In this document: positions 1-8,373 of the stretch, one piece after another
Layout of the letters: each line of letters opens with the position of its first letter
Position numbering within the stretch: the stretch's first letter is position 1
From: Halanaerobium kushneri
Lineage (GTDB): Bacteria; Bacillota; Halanaerobiia; Halanaerobiales; Halanaerobiaceae
Assembly (NCBI RefSeq): GCF_900156285.1
Contig: NZ_FTNC01000003.1
Coordinates: 1-64,000, forward strand
Length of the DNA stretch: 64,000 nt
Direction: 5' to 3'
Position numbers and translations under genes: made by a program
Notes under the pieces: generated by a model
What the model saw: only the letters and a program-made list of their open reading frames with translations
What the model was told of the DNA's origin: nothing
Database searches by the model: none

Positions 1-193
1 TCTTTTTTAAAAGATTATCTTCTTTTAAAGATCTGCCAATATTACTTAAAAGTACTGATTGACTATCTAAAAGTCCATAAATCATTTGAGATATGAATTT
101 AGTTTTAGGTTTTGATAAATCTTTTGATATTTTTTTAGAGAAATTACTTACTTTTCGTTTAATTTCATAGATTAATCTGGTATAATTAGTCAC
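1..193 (-). CDS. Transposase, N-terminal part (runs off the left edge)
   Basis: Reading leftwards from a GTG at 193-191, an open frame of 64 codons runs to the window edge. It starts VTNYTRLIYEIKRK and continues with a basic, helical stretch ending near GRSLKEDNLLKK, which looks like the N-terminal part of a DDE-type insertion-sequence transposase. A good ribosome-binding site (AGGAG, complement of 204-208) sits about ten bases upstream of the GTG. The catalytic domain lies outside the window, so the family cannot be fixed. A TATAAT-like hexamer lies upstream on this strand within 230-240. Moderately sure of transposase; unsure of family. Confidence 0.6.
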   Translation of the reverse strand, partial: MTNYTRLIYEIKRKVSNFSKKISKDLSKPKTKFISQMIYGLLDSQSVLLSNIGRSLKEDNLLKK

Positions 194-263
194 GGTGAAA
201 CAACTCCTTTTGGTGTTTTTTGTCTGCAAACTAATTATACCAAAAGAAGGAGCTTGTTTCACC
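194..263 (-). promoter_or_regulatory. Inverted repeat in the transposase leader covering its ribosome-binding site
   Basis: GGTGAAACAA at 194-203 is matched by its perfect complement TTGTTTCACC at 254-263. Inside this, CTCCTTTTGGT (204-214) pairs imperfectly with ACCAAAAGAAGGAG (239-252). On the minus strand the transposase ribosome-binding site (204-208) is in the stem and the GTG start lies immediately beside it. A transcript entering from outside would fold and hide the start, a known way insertion sequences limit transposase synthesis. It may also mark the end of the element. Confidence 0.55.
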
Positions 264-277
264 TTTTTTGCGTAATC

Positions 278-322
278 TGTGGATAATCTATTTTAAGGAC
301 TTCTAAGAGCTAATTATCCACA
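278..322. promoter_or_regulatory. Pair of inverted perfect DnaA boxes
   Basis: TGTGGATAA at 278-286 and TTATCCACA at 314-322 both match the consensus DnaA box exactly, in opposite orientation and 27 bases apart. They lie beside the insertion-sequence edge and upstream of the YheO-like gene. They could bind DnaA or simply form a long-loop hairpin followed by a T-run (323-328). No other origin features (dnaA, dnaN, AT-rich unwinding repeats) are visible here. Confidence 0.4.
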
Positions 323-391
323 TTTTTTACTGTTGATAACTTTGAGTTTTTGCTATTTTAAAAAATGGGGAAACTACTTTATAATAATTTA

Positions 392-420
392 TTGACATTG
401 TAATAAAATATTGCTATTAT
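392..420 (+). promoter_or_regulatory. Sigma-A promoter for the YheO-like regulator
   Basis: TTGACA at 392-397 is followed after exactly 17 bases by TATTAT at 415-420, a near-consensus vegetative promoter, 57 bases before the GTG start at 478. Confidence 0.6.
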
Positions 421-477
421 AATAGTGACTTTTTTTATTAATAAATATTTATTAAGACTTAAAGAGGAGGCAGAATA

Positions 478-1119
478 GTGGAGAATAGAGTTTTAGATAA
501 ATATAAAGTATTAGTTGAGTTTTTAGCAGAGGTACTGGGAGAAAATAGTGAAGTTGTTCTTCATGATGTTAATGATTTTGAAAATTCCATTGTGGCGATA
601 GAAAATGGCCATATTAGCGGCCGAAAAGTTGGCGATTCTCTAACTGATCTGGCTTTAAATGTTTTAAAAGATCAGGAGAAACTGGAAAGTGATTATTTAA
701 CTAATTATACTGGAAAAACTTTTGATGGTAAAGAGCTTAAATCTTCAACATATTTTATCAAAGAAGATGGCGAAGTTCTCGGTATGCTCTGCATAAATAT
801 AGATGTTAGCGACTATATTGAAGCAAGAGATCTTATAAATTCTTTTATTGGTAATCAAAAAAACATTGAAGAAAAGGAAGAAAATCAAAACTTTGCTGAA
901 AATTTCACTTCCTCGATCGAAGAATTAATTGATTCTATGATCGAAAGTTCAATTGGTAACTCTAAAATCCCACCAGCAAGAATGACTGCTGAGGAAAAAA
1001 AAGAAATAACTAAAAAATTAGATGACAGAGGAGTTTTTCTCTTAAAAAATTCTGTTTCAAAAGTTGCCAAAAAATTACATACCTCGGATGCAACAATTTA
1101 TAGATATTTAAATGATTAA
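478..1119 (+). CDS. YheO-like PAS/HTH transcriptional regulator
   Basis: A 213-residue protein with the layout of the YheO/DauR family: an N-terminal PAS-like sensor (about residues 5-115, with the family-like stretch EVVLHDVNDFENSIVAIENG) and a C-terminal helix-turn-helix (about 165-213, ending KLHTSDATIYRYLND). Between them is a glutamate-rich linker. The family binds DNA and is thought to sense a small ligand; the ligand is unknown. GTG at 478 is chosen because AGAGGAGG lies about eight bases upstream. The gene stands alone with its own promoter and a strong terminator, next to an insertion-sequence edge. Target genes cannot be read from the sequence. Confidence 0.8.
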   Translation: MENRVLDKYKVLVEFLAEVLGENSEVVLHDVNDFENSIVAIENGHISGRKVGDSLTDLALNVLKDQEKLESDYLTNYTGKTFDGKELKSSTYFIKEDGEVLGMLCINIDVSDYIEARDLINSFIGNQKNIEEKEENQNFAENFTSSIEELIDSMIESSIGNSKIPPARMTAEEKKEITKKLDDRGVFLLKNSVSKVAKKLHTSDATIYRYLND

Positions 1120-1154
1120 TTAAATTGAATCAAAAATTTTAGTTAATTTGAATT

Positions 1155-1198
1155 AAAGAGGATGAAAACGGGATTAATTTATCGTTTTCATCCTCTTT
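1155..1198. terminator. Bidirectional intrinsic terminator
   Basis: AAAGAGGATGAAAACG (1155-1170) pairs perfectly with CGTTTTCATCCTCTTT (1183-1198), a 16-bp stem with A- and T-rich flanks. It sits between two convergent genes and can serve both. Confidence 0.85.
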
Positions 1199-1206
1199 TA
1201 TAATAA

Positions 1207-2031
1207 TTATAATTTATTTTTTAGTTCTGCAACGTCAGCAAAAACATAATCAAAGTATTTTTGTCCGGAAGCAAGATTTTTTATATCCTCTCTTTTTGTT
1301 TCTCCACTTAAAACTAAGATTCCTGTTATACCTGCATCGTGAGCCATTCGCATATCAGTATATAAACGATCTCCAACCATTGCCAGTTCTGATTTTTCTA
1401 GATCAAATCTTTTTAAAATATAATCAATAGTAAGTCCTGAAGGCTTACCTACTATTAAAGGCCTTTTTCCGGTTGATGCAGCCAGTAGTTCGATCATTGC
1501 TCCGGTATCCGGCTGAGTTTTACCTTCACTAAGAGGACATACCAGATCAGGATGGGTGGCTACATAGTCCACACCGGAGAGAATTAACTGGTGTGCATCC
1601 CAGAGTTTTTTATAAGTTAATGTTTTGTCAAAACCTAAAACTACAAAGTCAACACTGTCCGCTTTTTCTCTGATATTTTTCTCTTCATTTACAATCTGAT
1701 GGCCAAAGCGTTCCATTTCTTCTCTTAAAGAATCTGTTCCCAACAAATAAATTCTTTTACCCTGCTTAGTGCCCTGTTCAGCTAAATAAGAAGCTGTAAT
1801 CTCACCGGAATTAATAATTTTTTCTGCAGCAATATTAATATTCATCTGTTCCAGTTTCTGCTGATAATCCGCTCTGTTTTTAGAAGAATTATTGGTTAAA
1901 AATATGTAATCTCTATTTGTTGCTTCAACTTCTGCCAGGAAATCAAGACTTCCTTTAAGTATATCGTTTTCTAAATAAATTGTTCCATCCATGTCCAGTA
2001 TAAAAAATTTAATTTCATTTAGTTCATTCAT
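1207..2031 (-). CDS. HAD-superfamily (NagD/IIA-type) sugar-phosphate phosphatase
   Basis: A 274-residue cytosolic hydrolase of the haloacid dehalogenase superfamily, subfamily IIA. Motif I is FFILDMDGTIY (about residues 9-19), whose first Asp would form the phospho-enzyme; motif II is FLTNNSS (about 44-50); the C-terminal Mg-binding motif is AMVGDRLYTDMRMAHDAG (about 217-234). The relatives are NagD and p-nitrophenyl phosphatases that act on nucleotide or sugar phosphates; the substrate here cannot be told. The ATG at 2031 has AAGGGG upstream. The gene follows the first Ugp-like operon on the same strand but a terminator at 2178-2202 separates them, so it may be transcribed on its own. Length is normal for the family. 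Confidence 0.85.
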   Translation of the reverse strand: MNELNEIKFFILDMDGTIYLENDILKGSLDFLAEVEATNRDYIFLTNNSSKNRADYQQKLEQMNINIAAEKIINSGEITASYLAEQGTKQGKRIYLLGTDSLREEMERFGHQIVNEEKNIREKADSVDFVVLGFDKTLTYKKLWDAHQLILSGVDYVATHPDLVCPLSEGKTQPDTGAMIELLAASTGKRPLIVGKPSGLTIDYILKRFDLEKSELAMVGDRLYTDMRMAHDAGITGILVLSGETKREDIKNLASGQKYFDYVFADVAELKNKL

Positions 2032-2177
2032 CTGCTGCCCCTTTCGAAATCTTAATTGTGTAATATTAATTAGCAGTGTAAAGCTGCTGAAGTTTTGTCT
2101 GAAGTTTTGTCTTATAAATAAATCTCATAGTACTAATTTATCAATACTTTCAACTAAATTCAAGTGTTAAATTAAAA

Positions 2178-2202
2178 CCCGGCCGCAGAAAATGCAGCCG
2201 GG
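2178..2202 (-). terminator. Terminator of the minus-strand ABC operon
   Basis: CCCGGCCGCA (2178-2187) and TGCAGCCGGG (2193-2202) form a GC-rich stem with one mismatch. Read on the minus strand it is followed by TTTTAATTTAA, so it ends the transcript of the binding-protein gene at 2228-3523. Confidence 0.75.
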
Positions 2203-2227
2203 TAGTAATCAGTCTATTTTAGATTAT

Positions 2228-3523
2228 TTATTCTCCAAATAGTTCAGTGTAATCCTGGAGAACTTTATCAGCTTCCTCATCAGCTTTGTTTAAAGCTTCT
2301 TCAGCAGTGGAAACCCCAGTAAAAGCTTCTTCAACTGCTGTATCAACAATATCTCTAATTTCTACAAAGTTACCTAAGAGTACACCATTAGCTGCAGGAG
2401 ACTGAACTCCACTTAATACCTGCAGGAAAGCAGTTAGATAGTTAGGATTTTCGCTAAACCAGCGGTTATCCATTAGAGTTTTAACTGCTGCGTTTGTAGA
2501 GGGGAAATAACCGGTATCTTTGTGCCACTGAATAGTAACATCAGTTTGACTTAGATATTTAAAGAATTCTACAACTGCGTCATATTCTTCCTGGCTGTGT
2601 CCTTTCATTACCCAGAGTGAAGCACCACCAATAACTGAATTACCAATTCCCTGACCTTCAAACCGGGGGAGGAAAGTAGTACCAACTTCAAAATCAGCTG
2701 AGTCTATAATTGAACTTAAAGAAGAAGTTGACTGAATCAGCATAGCTACTTCTCCAGCTAAGAAATCCTGATTGGCAGAATATTCACGGCCGCCATAAGC
2801 TACAACATCTTTTTCTACTAAATCTGTCCAGTAACCTAAAACCATTTTCGCAAAGTCACGATCAAGATAAACTTCAGTTGCTCTGCCGCTGCGGCCATTA
2901 TCATTGTTGGCATAGGGTTTATTATGATAGGCATGCATCTGTTCTAAAATCCAGGCTGGCCAGCCAAAAGATAGTCCATGATTGGCAGCGCCACTATCAA
3001 TTATTTTTAAACCCATTTCTTCAATATCTGCCCAGGTTTCCGGAACATCTTCTATACCAGCTTTGGCAAAAGCATCTTTATTGTAATAAAGCATTGCAGT
3101 TGAAGAATTAAAGGGCATTGAGTAGAGGTGACCGTCAACACTGTAGTAATTTAAAATTGGTTGAATAACACTGCCAAAGTCAATTTTTCCTTCTGCGATT
3201 TCATAAACAGGTACAATTGCTTCACTATCTAACATGGTCTGAGTACCTACTTCGTAAACTTGAATAATGTGGGGCGGATTACCTGAACGAACTGCAGAAA
3301 TACCCTGAGTTAGAGTTTCAGCATAACTCCCGGTAAACTGAGCTGTTACATGAATGTCATCATGTTCTGCATTAAACCCATCAACAATTTTTTCTACTGC
3401 TGCAGTACGACCACCACTCATGGCATGCCAGAATTCCAGCTCGATTGTCTGAGCAGATACCATTGCTGCGCTAAAAGCAAAGAGAGTCACCAAGGTTAAA
3501 ATGATAATAGATTTTTTTAACAT
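2228..3523 (-). CDS. ABC transporter extracellular solute-binding protein, UgpB-like (copy 1)
   Basis: A 431-residue secreted or lipid-anchored binding protein of the family-1 (UgpB/MalE) group. Residues 1-24 form a signal peptide (basic KK, hydrophobic core, cleavage near VSAQT). The mature start LEFWHAMSGGRTAAVEK is very close to UgpB, which binds glycerol-3-phosphate and glycerophosphodiesters. It is the last gene of a minus-strand operon behind two permeases; the matching ATPase is absent, as is usual when an MsmX-like shared ATPase is encoded elsewhere. It resembles the second copy at 7001-8335 (shared EFWHAM, ATEVYLDR/ATESYLDR, VIGGASLW segments), so the two are paralogues. Substrate by similarity only. 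The start region is odd: see the leader hairpin. Confidence 0.85.
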   Translation of the reverse strand: MLKKSIIILTLVTLFAFSAAMVSAQTIELEFWHAMSGGRTAAVEKIVDGFNAEHDDIHVTAQFTGSYAETLTQGISAVRSGNPPHIIQVYEVGTQTMLDSEAIVPVYEIAEGKIDFGSVIQPILNYYSVDGHLYSMPFNSSTAMLYYNKDAFAKAGIEDVPETWADIEEMGLKIIDSGAANHGLSFGWPAWILEQMHAYHNKPYANNDNGRSGRATEVYLDRDFAKMVLGYWTDLVEKDVVAYGGREYSANQDFLAGEVAMLIQSTSSLSSIIDSADFEVGTTFLPRFEGQGIGNSVIGGASLWVMKGHSQEEYDAVVEFFKYLSQTDVTIQWHKDTGYFPSTNAAVKTLMDNRWFSENPNYLTAFLQVLSGVQSPAANGVLLGNFVEIRDIVDTAVEEAFTGVSTAEEALNKADEEADKVLQDYTELFGE

Positions 3524-3530
3524 AGATTTT

Positions 3531-3565
3531 CTTCATTTAAGTAAATAAATGAAGATCACACCTCC
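3531..3565 (-). promoter_or_regulatory. Hairpin between ribosome-binding site and start codon
   Basis: On the minus strand the strong site GGAGGTG (complement of 3559-3565) lies about 35 bases from the ATG at 3523. The gap holds CTTCATTTA / TAAATGAAG (3531-3539 with 3546-3554), a perfect 9-bp hairpin. Folding would shorten the effective spacing to about 13 bases. A competing ATG lies in the hairpin arm but is out of frame. Confidence 0.5.
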
Positions 3566-3724
3566 TTTTTTTGTTGAAAAATGAATCAGATTAGACCACT
3601 TATTTTGAGATCACCATTCAACTTCCCAAATTGAATACTGAAAATCTCACCCCCAGTTATTAATTATTTTCTGAAGTTAACCTCAGCTTATCCCTCCTTT
3701 TAGAATTTTAGTCATATTTTTATA

Positions 3725-4552
3725 TTATTTGTCCTGCTGCATGGCAAAACCTTCGACAAGGCTTTTCTGCAGGGTCAAATAAACCAGTAGTGGTGGAATA
3801 ACACCAATTATTAAAGCTGCCATAATTACATTCCACTCCGGCTGAGCGTCAGAGGGAATTAACATTTTGAGACCAATTTGAACTACCCGTACTCGGGCAC
3901 TGTTAGTTGTAACCAGTGGCCAGAGATATTGATTCCAGACCCAGATAAATTCTATAGTAAATAAGGCGACTATATTACTTTTAGAAAGAGGTATCAGAAT
4001 TGACAAGAGAAATCTAAGTGGTGTAATACCATCGATTAGACTGGCTTCCAGAAGTGATTCTGGTACTGTCATATAGAACTGTTTAAATAAAAGAACGCCT
4101 GTGGCACTGGCAAAAAACGGAATTGTTAAGGCATAATAAGTATCGAGCCAGCCCAAATTATCCATTAACTGGTAGGTTGGCACTATTCTAATTGGCAGCG
4201 GCAGCATATGGGTAATTAAAATCATAATAAAAAGCAGATTTTTGCCTGGGAAATCCCCAAAATAGACAAAAGCAAAGGCTGCCGAAACAGATAGAATAAT
4301 TTTTCCTACAGCAGTAACTATCGAAATAAAAGAACTGTTAAAAAGAAGTTTCCCCATGTTTGAACGTTCCCAGGCTTCCCGGTAATTATTTATTAAGTTA
4401 TCTCCCAGCTGTAATTTGGGTGGGGATGAATATACTTGATTAATATTTAAAGTACTGACCATAAATGCATAAATTATTGGAAAAGAAACTAAAAAAACAG
4501 AAACTATTAAAAAAAGATGAATAAATATTGTTGTAGTTTTTTTACGCTTCAT
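3725..4552 (-). CDS. ABC transporter permease, UgpE/MalG-type (copy 1)
   Basis: A 275-residue inner-membrane permease with six predicted membrane spans, starting MKRKKTTTIFIHLFLIV. The cytoplasmic EAA loop that docks the ATPase is EASLIDGITPLRFL (about residues 170-183), with the invariant Gly. With the neighbouring UgpA-type subunit (16 bases upstream) it forms the pore for a glycerol-3-phosphate-like or sugar substrate. A 200-base gap with little structure separates it from the downstream binding-protein gene. Assignment to the UgpE/MalG side follows from the position as second permease and the C-terminal form. Substrate is inferred from the binding protein. Confidence 0.85.
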   Translation of the reverse strand: MKRKKTTTIFIHLFLIVSVFLVSFPIIYAFMVSTLNINQVYSSPPKLQLGDNLINNYREAWERSNMGKLLFNSSFISIVTAVGKIILSVSAAFAFVYFGDFPGKNLLFIMILITHMLPLPIRIVPTYQLMDNLGWLDTYYALTIPFFASATGVLLFKQFYMTVPESLLEASLIDGITPLRFLLSILIPLSKSNIVALFTIEFIWVWNQYLWPLVTTNSARVRVVQIGLKMLIPSDAQPEWNVIMAALIIGVIPPLLVYLTLQKSLVEGFAMQQDK

Positions 4553-4568
4553 TGCTCAGATCTCCCCT

Positions 4569-5456
4569 TTATTGATAAAATACTTTTTCTCCGGCATATT
4601 TAAACTGAATAATAGTTATTATTGCTACAAAAATAAAAAGTATTATTGACTGTGCGGATGCATAGCCGGTTCTCATACTCAAAAAAGCATCTCTAAATAA
4701 TTTGTAGGTAACTATATCTGTAGCTCGAGCTGGTCCCCCCTGGGTTAAAACATCAACAACACCAAATGTTAGAAAGAAAACCTGCAGGGTATTCATAATC
4801 AACAGAAAAAAAGTGATAGGCGAAATTAAGGGAAAGGTAATTCGCCAGAATTTTGTAAAGGGACTGGCTCCATCAATATCAGCTGCCTCTAATAGTTCAG
4901 GTGAAACATTTTGCAGAGCAGCAATAAAAAAGATAAAGTTATAACCGAGCATTCGCCAGCTAGAGGCAATAATAATTAGAATAAATGCGGCTGTACCATT
5001 ACTAATCCAGTCAAAATTTAAAGTTGTGAGTAATTTAATATAATAAGCCATGATTCCCACATTAGGATGCATTAAAACTCCCCAGATAATTCCAGCAAAA
5101 GCAAAGGAAAAAGCAAAGGGCCAGATTAATAAACTTTTATAGATTTTAGCACCTCTGATGTTTTTATTGGTAACAACTGCCAGAATTAAAGCTGAGGCAA
5201 TAGAAATAAAAACTGTAATTGCTGTAAAAACAAGAGAACGAACTAAACTGTTCCAATAGGCGGAAGAGGTTAAAAGCCGCTGAAAGTTCTCCAGACCAAC
5301 ATAGATTTGTCTGTTGCCAAAGGGGGTAGAGCGAAAAAAACTTAAGTAAAGTGACTGGAGCGAAGGATAGATCAAAAAGGTTGTAACTATAATGATTGAT
5401 GGTGCAATTAAAAGATAGGCTAAATAACGATATTTTTTAGCAAACTTACTATTCAA
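4569..5456 (-). CDS. ABC transporter permease, UgpA/MalF-type (copy 1)
   Basis: A 295-residue permease with six predicted membrane spans and the EAA loop EAADIDGASPFTKFW (about residues 189-203). It partners the UgpE-type permease directly downstream. The start is TTG at 5456, preceded by GGGAGG; no ATG gives a better fit. It is the first gene of this operon, since the MFS gene upstream has its own terminator. It is clearly paralogous to the permease at 8464-9351 (shared RSTPFG/RTAPFG and DVLTQGGPA/DIMTQGGPA segments), suggesting that the two operons arose by duplication. Confidence 0.85.
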   Translation of the reverse strand: MNSKFAKKYRYLAYLLIAPSIIIVTTFLIYPSLQSLYLSFFRSTPFGNRQIYVGLENFQRLLTSSAYWNSLVRSLVFTAITVFISIASALILAVVTNKNIRGAKIYKSLLIWPFAFSFAFAGIIWGVLMHPNVGIMAYYIKLLTTLNFDWISNGTAAFILIIIASSWRMLGYNFIFFIAALQNVSPELLEAADIDGASPFTKFWRITFPLISPITFFLLIMNTLQVFFLTFGVVDVLTQGGPARATDIVTYKLFRDAFLSMRTGYASAQSIILFIFVAIITIIQFKYAGEKVFYQ

Positions 5457-5548
5457 TCTGATTACCTCCCAAAAGTAATAATATTATGAATATTTAAAAT
5501 AAAAAAACAGAAGATGCTAATTCTATATTTCGCTGTTAGAGAAAAAAA

Positions 5549-5575
5549 CCCTGCCTTAAATTTATAAAACAGGGC
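5549..5575 (-). terminator. Terminator of the MFS transporter gene
   Basis: CCCTG (5549-5553) pairs with CAGGG (5569-5573). Read on the minus strand the hairpin is followed by seven T residues (complement of 5542-5548). It separates the MFS transcript from the permease operon. Confidence 0.65.
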
Positions 5576-5582
5576 TTAAAAT

Positions 5583-6644
5583 TTAATTTTTTTGACTGTA
5601 TTCAATTCTATGCAGCAAATAAAAATAGCTGAGGCCAGCAATCAGAGAAATTGCACTCCCAAAAGCATACATGGCTGCTCCTCCAGCACCATCATAAATC
5701 ATACCGCCCAGTAAACTACTGACAACGGTGCTGACACTGATAATTGAGGCATAAAGATTTTGACCGGTTGAACGAAATTTCTCTCCTACAAGTTTTGAAA
5801 TATATCCAACAGCTGTGACATGGAATAAAGCATAAGTCAGACCGTGAAAAAGTTGAGTCAGTAAAATTAGAATTGGTGAAGACCAGATAGCGATTAAAAA
5901 CCAGCGAAAAGCAAAGGCCATTGCCGATAATAATAATACCTTCTTCAGTTTAAATTTTTTCAAAAATATATCTGCTTTTTGAAAAATAATTAGTTCACTT
6001 CCTGCTGCAATAAACATTCCCAGGCCCAGCAGAGTTTCTCCTCCACCGATTGATTTAAAATAAATTGGAAAATAAACAAAATTTGCAGTTAATGGAGCCT
6101 GAATAAAAAATGTAAAGATTAGAAAGTACAGCAGATCTTTATTTTTAAATAAGAGTTTAAAACTGCCCATACTGGTTACTTTAATGGTTCGATTACTTTT
6201 GGGTAATTTGTAGGCAAAAAACAGGGATAAAAATAATCCTGCAGCTGCCAGTAAAAAAGTAGTTTCAGACTGAGTCCGTTCTATAATCCAGCCAAAGGGC
6301 ATAATTCCCAGCATATAGCCAAGTGATCCCCAGACTCTAAACTGGCCGTACTGTTCTGCTCGATCCCCCAGATGATTTAGCAGGAGAGAGTCTGACAGAG
6401 GGACAATTGAGCTGCTGAAAACCATAAAGAAGCTGTAGAGAATAAAAATAATTAAAAAACTCTGGCTCAAAAGAAAACTGAGAGAAAAAAGAAGAGTCCC
6501 GGTGATAGTAAAAAGTAATATTTTTTTATTGGCTTCAAAATAATCAGACATCATTCCCCAGACCGGTAGAGCAGTGATCGCCAGTGTTTTGGCAACTGAT
6601 GTCATCAGACCAATCTGAGTTGCGCTGAAGCCAATTGATTCCAT
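5583..6644 (-). CDS. MFS transporter, LacY/HcaT-like (PPP family); true start probably upstream
   Basis: A major-facilitator permease of the MFS_1-like/HcaT type, 353 residues from the first ATG, with hydrophobic spans throughout and the SDYF...NKK loop near residues 33-42. From this ATG the protein lacks the usual first membrane helix. The same frame is open upstream to a TAG at 6731-6729 and encodes FKSYYFIYYIYVAATTYINI, which is just that helix, but has no ATG, GTG or TTG. A good ribosome-binding site (GAAGGA, complement of 6720-6725) sits six bases before an in-frame ATC at 6713. Either an unusual start codon is used or the start has been lost. Substrate unknown. Confidence 0.75.
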   Translation of the reverse strand: MESIGFSATQIGLMTSVAKTLAITALPVWGMMSDYFEANKKILLFTITGTLLFSLSFLLSQSFLIIFILYSFFMVFSSSIVPLSDSLLLNHLGDRAEQYGQFRVWGSLGYMLGIMPFGWIIERTQSETTFLLAAAGLFLSLFFAYKLPKSNRTIKVTSMGSFKLLFKNKDLLYFLIFTFFIQAPLTANFVYFPIYFKSIGGGETLLGLGMFIAAGSELIIFQKADIFLKKFKLKKVLLLSAMAFAFRWFLIAIWSSPILILLTQLFHGLTYALFHVTAVGYISKLVGEKFRSTGQNLYASIISVSTVVSSLLGGMIYDGAGGAAMYAFGSAISLIAGLSYFYLLHRIEYSQKN

Positions 6645-6830
6645 ATGAATATTAATGTAAGTAGTTGCTGCTACATAAATATAATAGATAAAATAGTATG
6701 ATTTAAATAAGATAGTAATTCCTTCTTTCTATAGGTGCTTATCATAGTATAAGCATTTTAAATCTTTTTTGCAAGCATATTTAGTAAATTGATTTAACTT
6801 TTAAATTAAGTTGTGAAAGAATATTCAAAA

Positions 6831-6859
6831 TTGACAAATAATTAAAAAATATATATAAT
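6831..6859 (+). promoter_or_regulatory. Consensus sigma-A promoter of the second Ugp-like operon
   Basis: TTGACA (6831-6836), a 17-base spacer and TATAAT (6854-6859) form a perfect vegetative promoter. A leader of about 130 bases follows before the ATG at 7001. The rest of the interval from 6645 holds only the extended MFS frame and AT-rich sequence. Confidence 0.8.
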
Positions 6860-7000
6860 TATAAATGCAGAGGAATCAAAATTTGTAATATTTTAGTTTC
6901 TTTGTAGTTGGAGATTAAGAATTCCAAAATATATCTAAGGGGGGATGGACTAAAAGTAAAATTTTTTGTCCAAAATCTAACAAGGGGAGTGAATTATTTA

Positions 7001-8335
7001 ATGAGAAAACTGACTTTTTTAATGGTGATTTTACTTGCTTTTATCCTGACATTTTCAGCTGCAGCTCAGGAGCCAGTAACTATTGAATTCTGGCATGCTA
7101 TGGGTGGCTACAATGGTGAAATTGTAAATACTATTGTGGAGAGATTTAATGAAAGTCATGATGATATTCAGGTTGAAGCCCAAAATACAGGTAGTTATAA
7201 TGATACTTTAACTAAAACACAGGCTGCAGTCCAGAGTGGATCAGCACCTCATATTGTTCAGATTTATGAGATTGGAACTCAGGTTATGCTTGATAGTGGT
7301 ATTATAATTCCTGTAGAAGAATTAGGAAGAGAAGTGGCTCAGGATGACAGCTTCGATTGGGGTAAATTTTTAATTCCTGTTTCTAATTATTATAATGTAA
7401 ATGGCCAGCTGAATTCAATGCCTTTTAATTCATCTACACCTATTTTATATTATAATAAAGATGCTTTTGAAGAAGCAGGTCTGGATCCAAATGATCCTCC
7501 ACAGACTTTTGAAGAGTTAAAAGAATATGCTCGTAAACTTACAATTCGGAATGAAGATGGAGATGTAGAGCGTTATGGATTTACCTTAGGTATAGTTGGC
7601 TGGTTTGTTGAACAGATGACAGCTAACCAGGATGCCTTACTTGTTAACAATAATAATGGTCGTGATGGACGAGCTACTGAGTCTTATTTAGATCGGGAAC
7701 CAGTAGTGAGATTTATTGAACTCTGGAAAGAAATGGTTGATGAAGGTATAATGTTAAATCCAGGTCGCGGCTGGGATGGAGCCAAGCAGGCCTTCCTTTC
7801 TGGTAGAGCTGCAATGATGATTGAGTCAACCGCACAGGTTACTAACTTTACCAATAATGCTGAAAACGATGGTTATGAACTGGGAACAGCTTTCCTACCT
7901 CGTCCTCAGGGCGTAGATCGTGGTGGAGTTGTAATTGGTGGAGCAAGCCTCTGGGCTGTAAGAGATCATCCTGAAGAAGAACTTAAAGCTGCCTGGGAAT
8001 TCTTAAGTTTCCTTTCCGAAATGGAGCAGCAGGTATACTGGTTTGAAAATACCGGTTATTTCCCGGTAACAAAAGCAGCTGTAGAGCATGAAATGAATGG
8101 TCAATTCTTTGCGCAGAATCCAAACCATTTAACTGCATTTCTACAGTTATTATTGAGTAAAAGAGCTTCTTCTACTCAGGGTGCATTAATTGGTACTTTC
8201 CCTGAAGTAAGACAGATTGTGGAAGAGGCAGTAGAAAAGACTCTGCAGGGAGATATGACTCCTCAGGAAGCAATGGATGAAGCAGCTTCCAGAGTTGACA
8301 GATCATTAGAACAGTATAATTCACTATATGAATAA
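7001..8335 (+). CDS. ABC transporter extracellular solute-binding protein, UgpB-like (copy 2)
   Basis: A 444-residue binding protein, exported by a signal peptide (MRKLTFLMVILLAFILTF, cleavage after SAAAQ). The mature N-terminus TIEFWHAMGGYNGE and later VIGGASLWAV match the UgpB-type family, which binds glycerol-3-phosphate or its diesters. The frame is open back to 6908, but ATG at 7001 is the start because AGGGGAG lies ten bases upstream and the signal peptide begins there. It heads an operon with two permeases and a glycerophosphodiester phosphodiesterase, which strengthens the substrate guess. A perfect promoter and a downstream hairpin favour high expression of this gene relative to the permeases. 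Confidence 0.88.
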   Translation: MRKLTFLMVILLAFILTFSAAAQEPVTIEFWHAMGGYNGEIVNTIVERFNESHDDIQVEAQNTGSYNDTLTKTQAAVQSGSAPHIVQIYEIGTQVMLDSGIIIPVEELGREVAQDDSFDWGKFLIPVSNYYNVNGQLNSMPFNSSTPILYYNKDAFEEAGLDPNDPPQTFEELKEYARKLTIRNEDGDVERYGFTLGIVGWFVEQMTANQDALLVNNNNGRDGRATESYLDREPVVRFIELWKEMVDEGIMLNPGRGWDGAKQAFLSGRAAMMIESTAQVTNFTNNAENDGYELGTAFLPRPQGVDRGGVVIGGASLWAVRDHPEEELKAAWEFLSFLSEMEQQVYWFENTGYFPVTKAAVEHEMNGQFFAQNPNHLTAFLQLLLSKRASSTQGALIGTFPEVRQIVEEAVEKTLQGDMTPQEAMDEAASRVDRSLEQYNSLYE

Positions 8336-8373
8336 AAGGCATAGAAAGTAGAAAAGTTTGTTATGCCTCTTAA

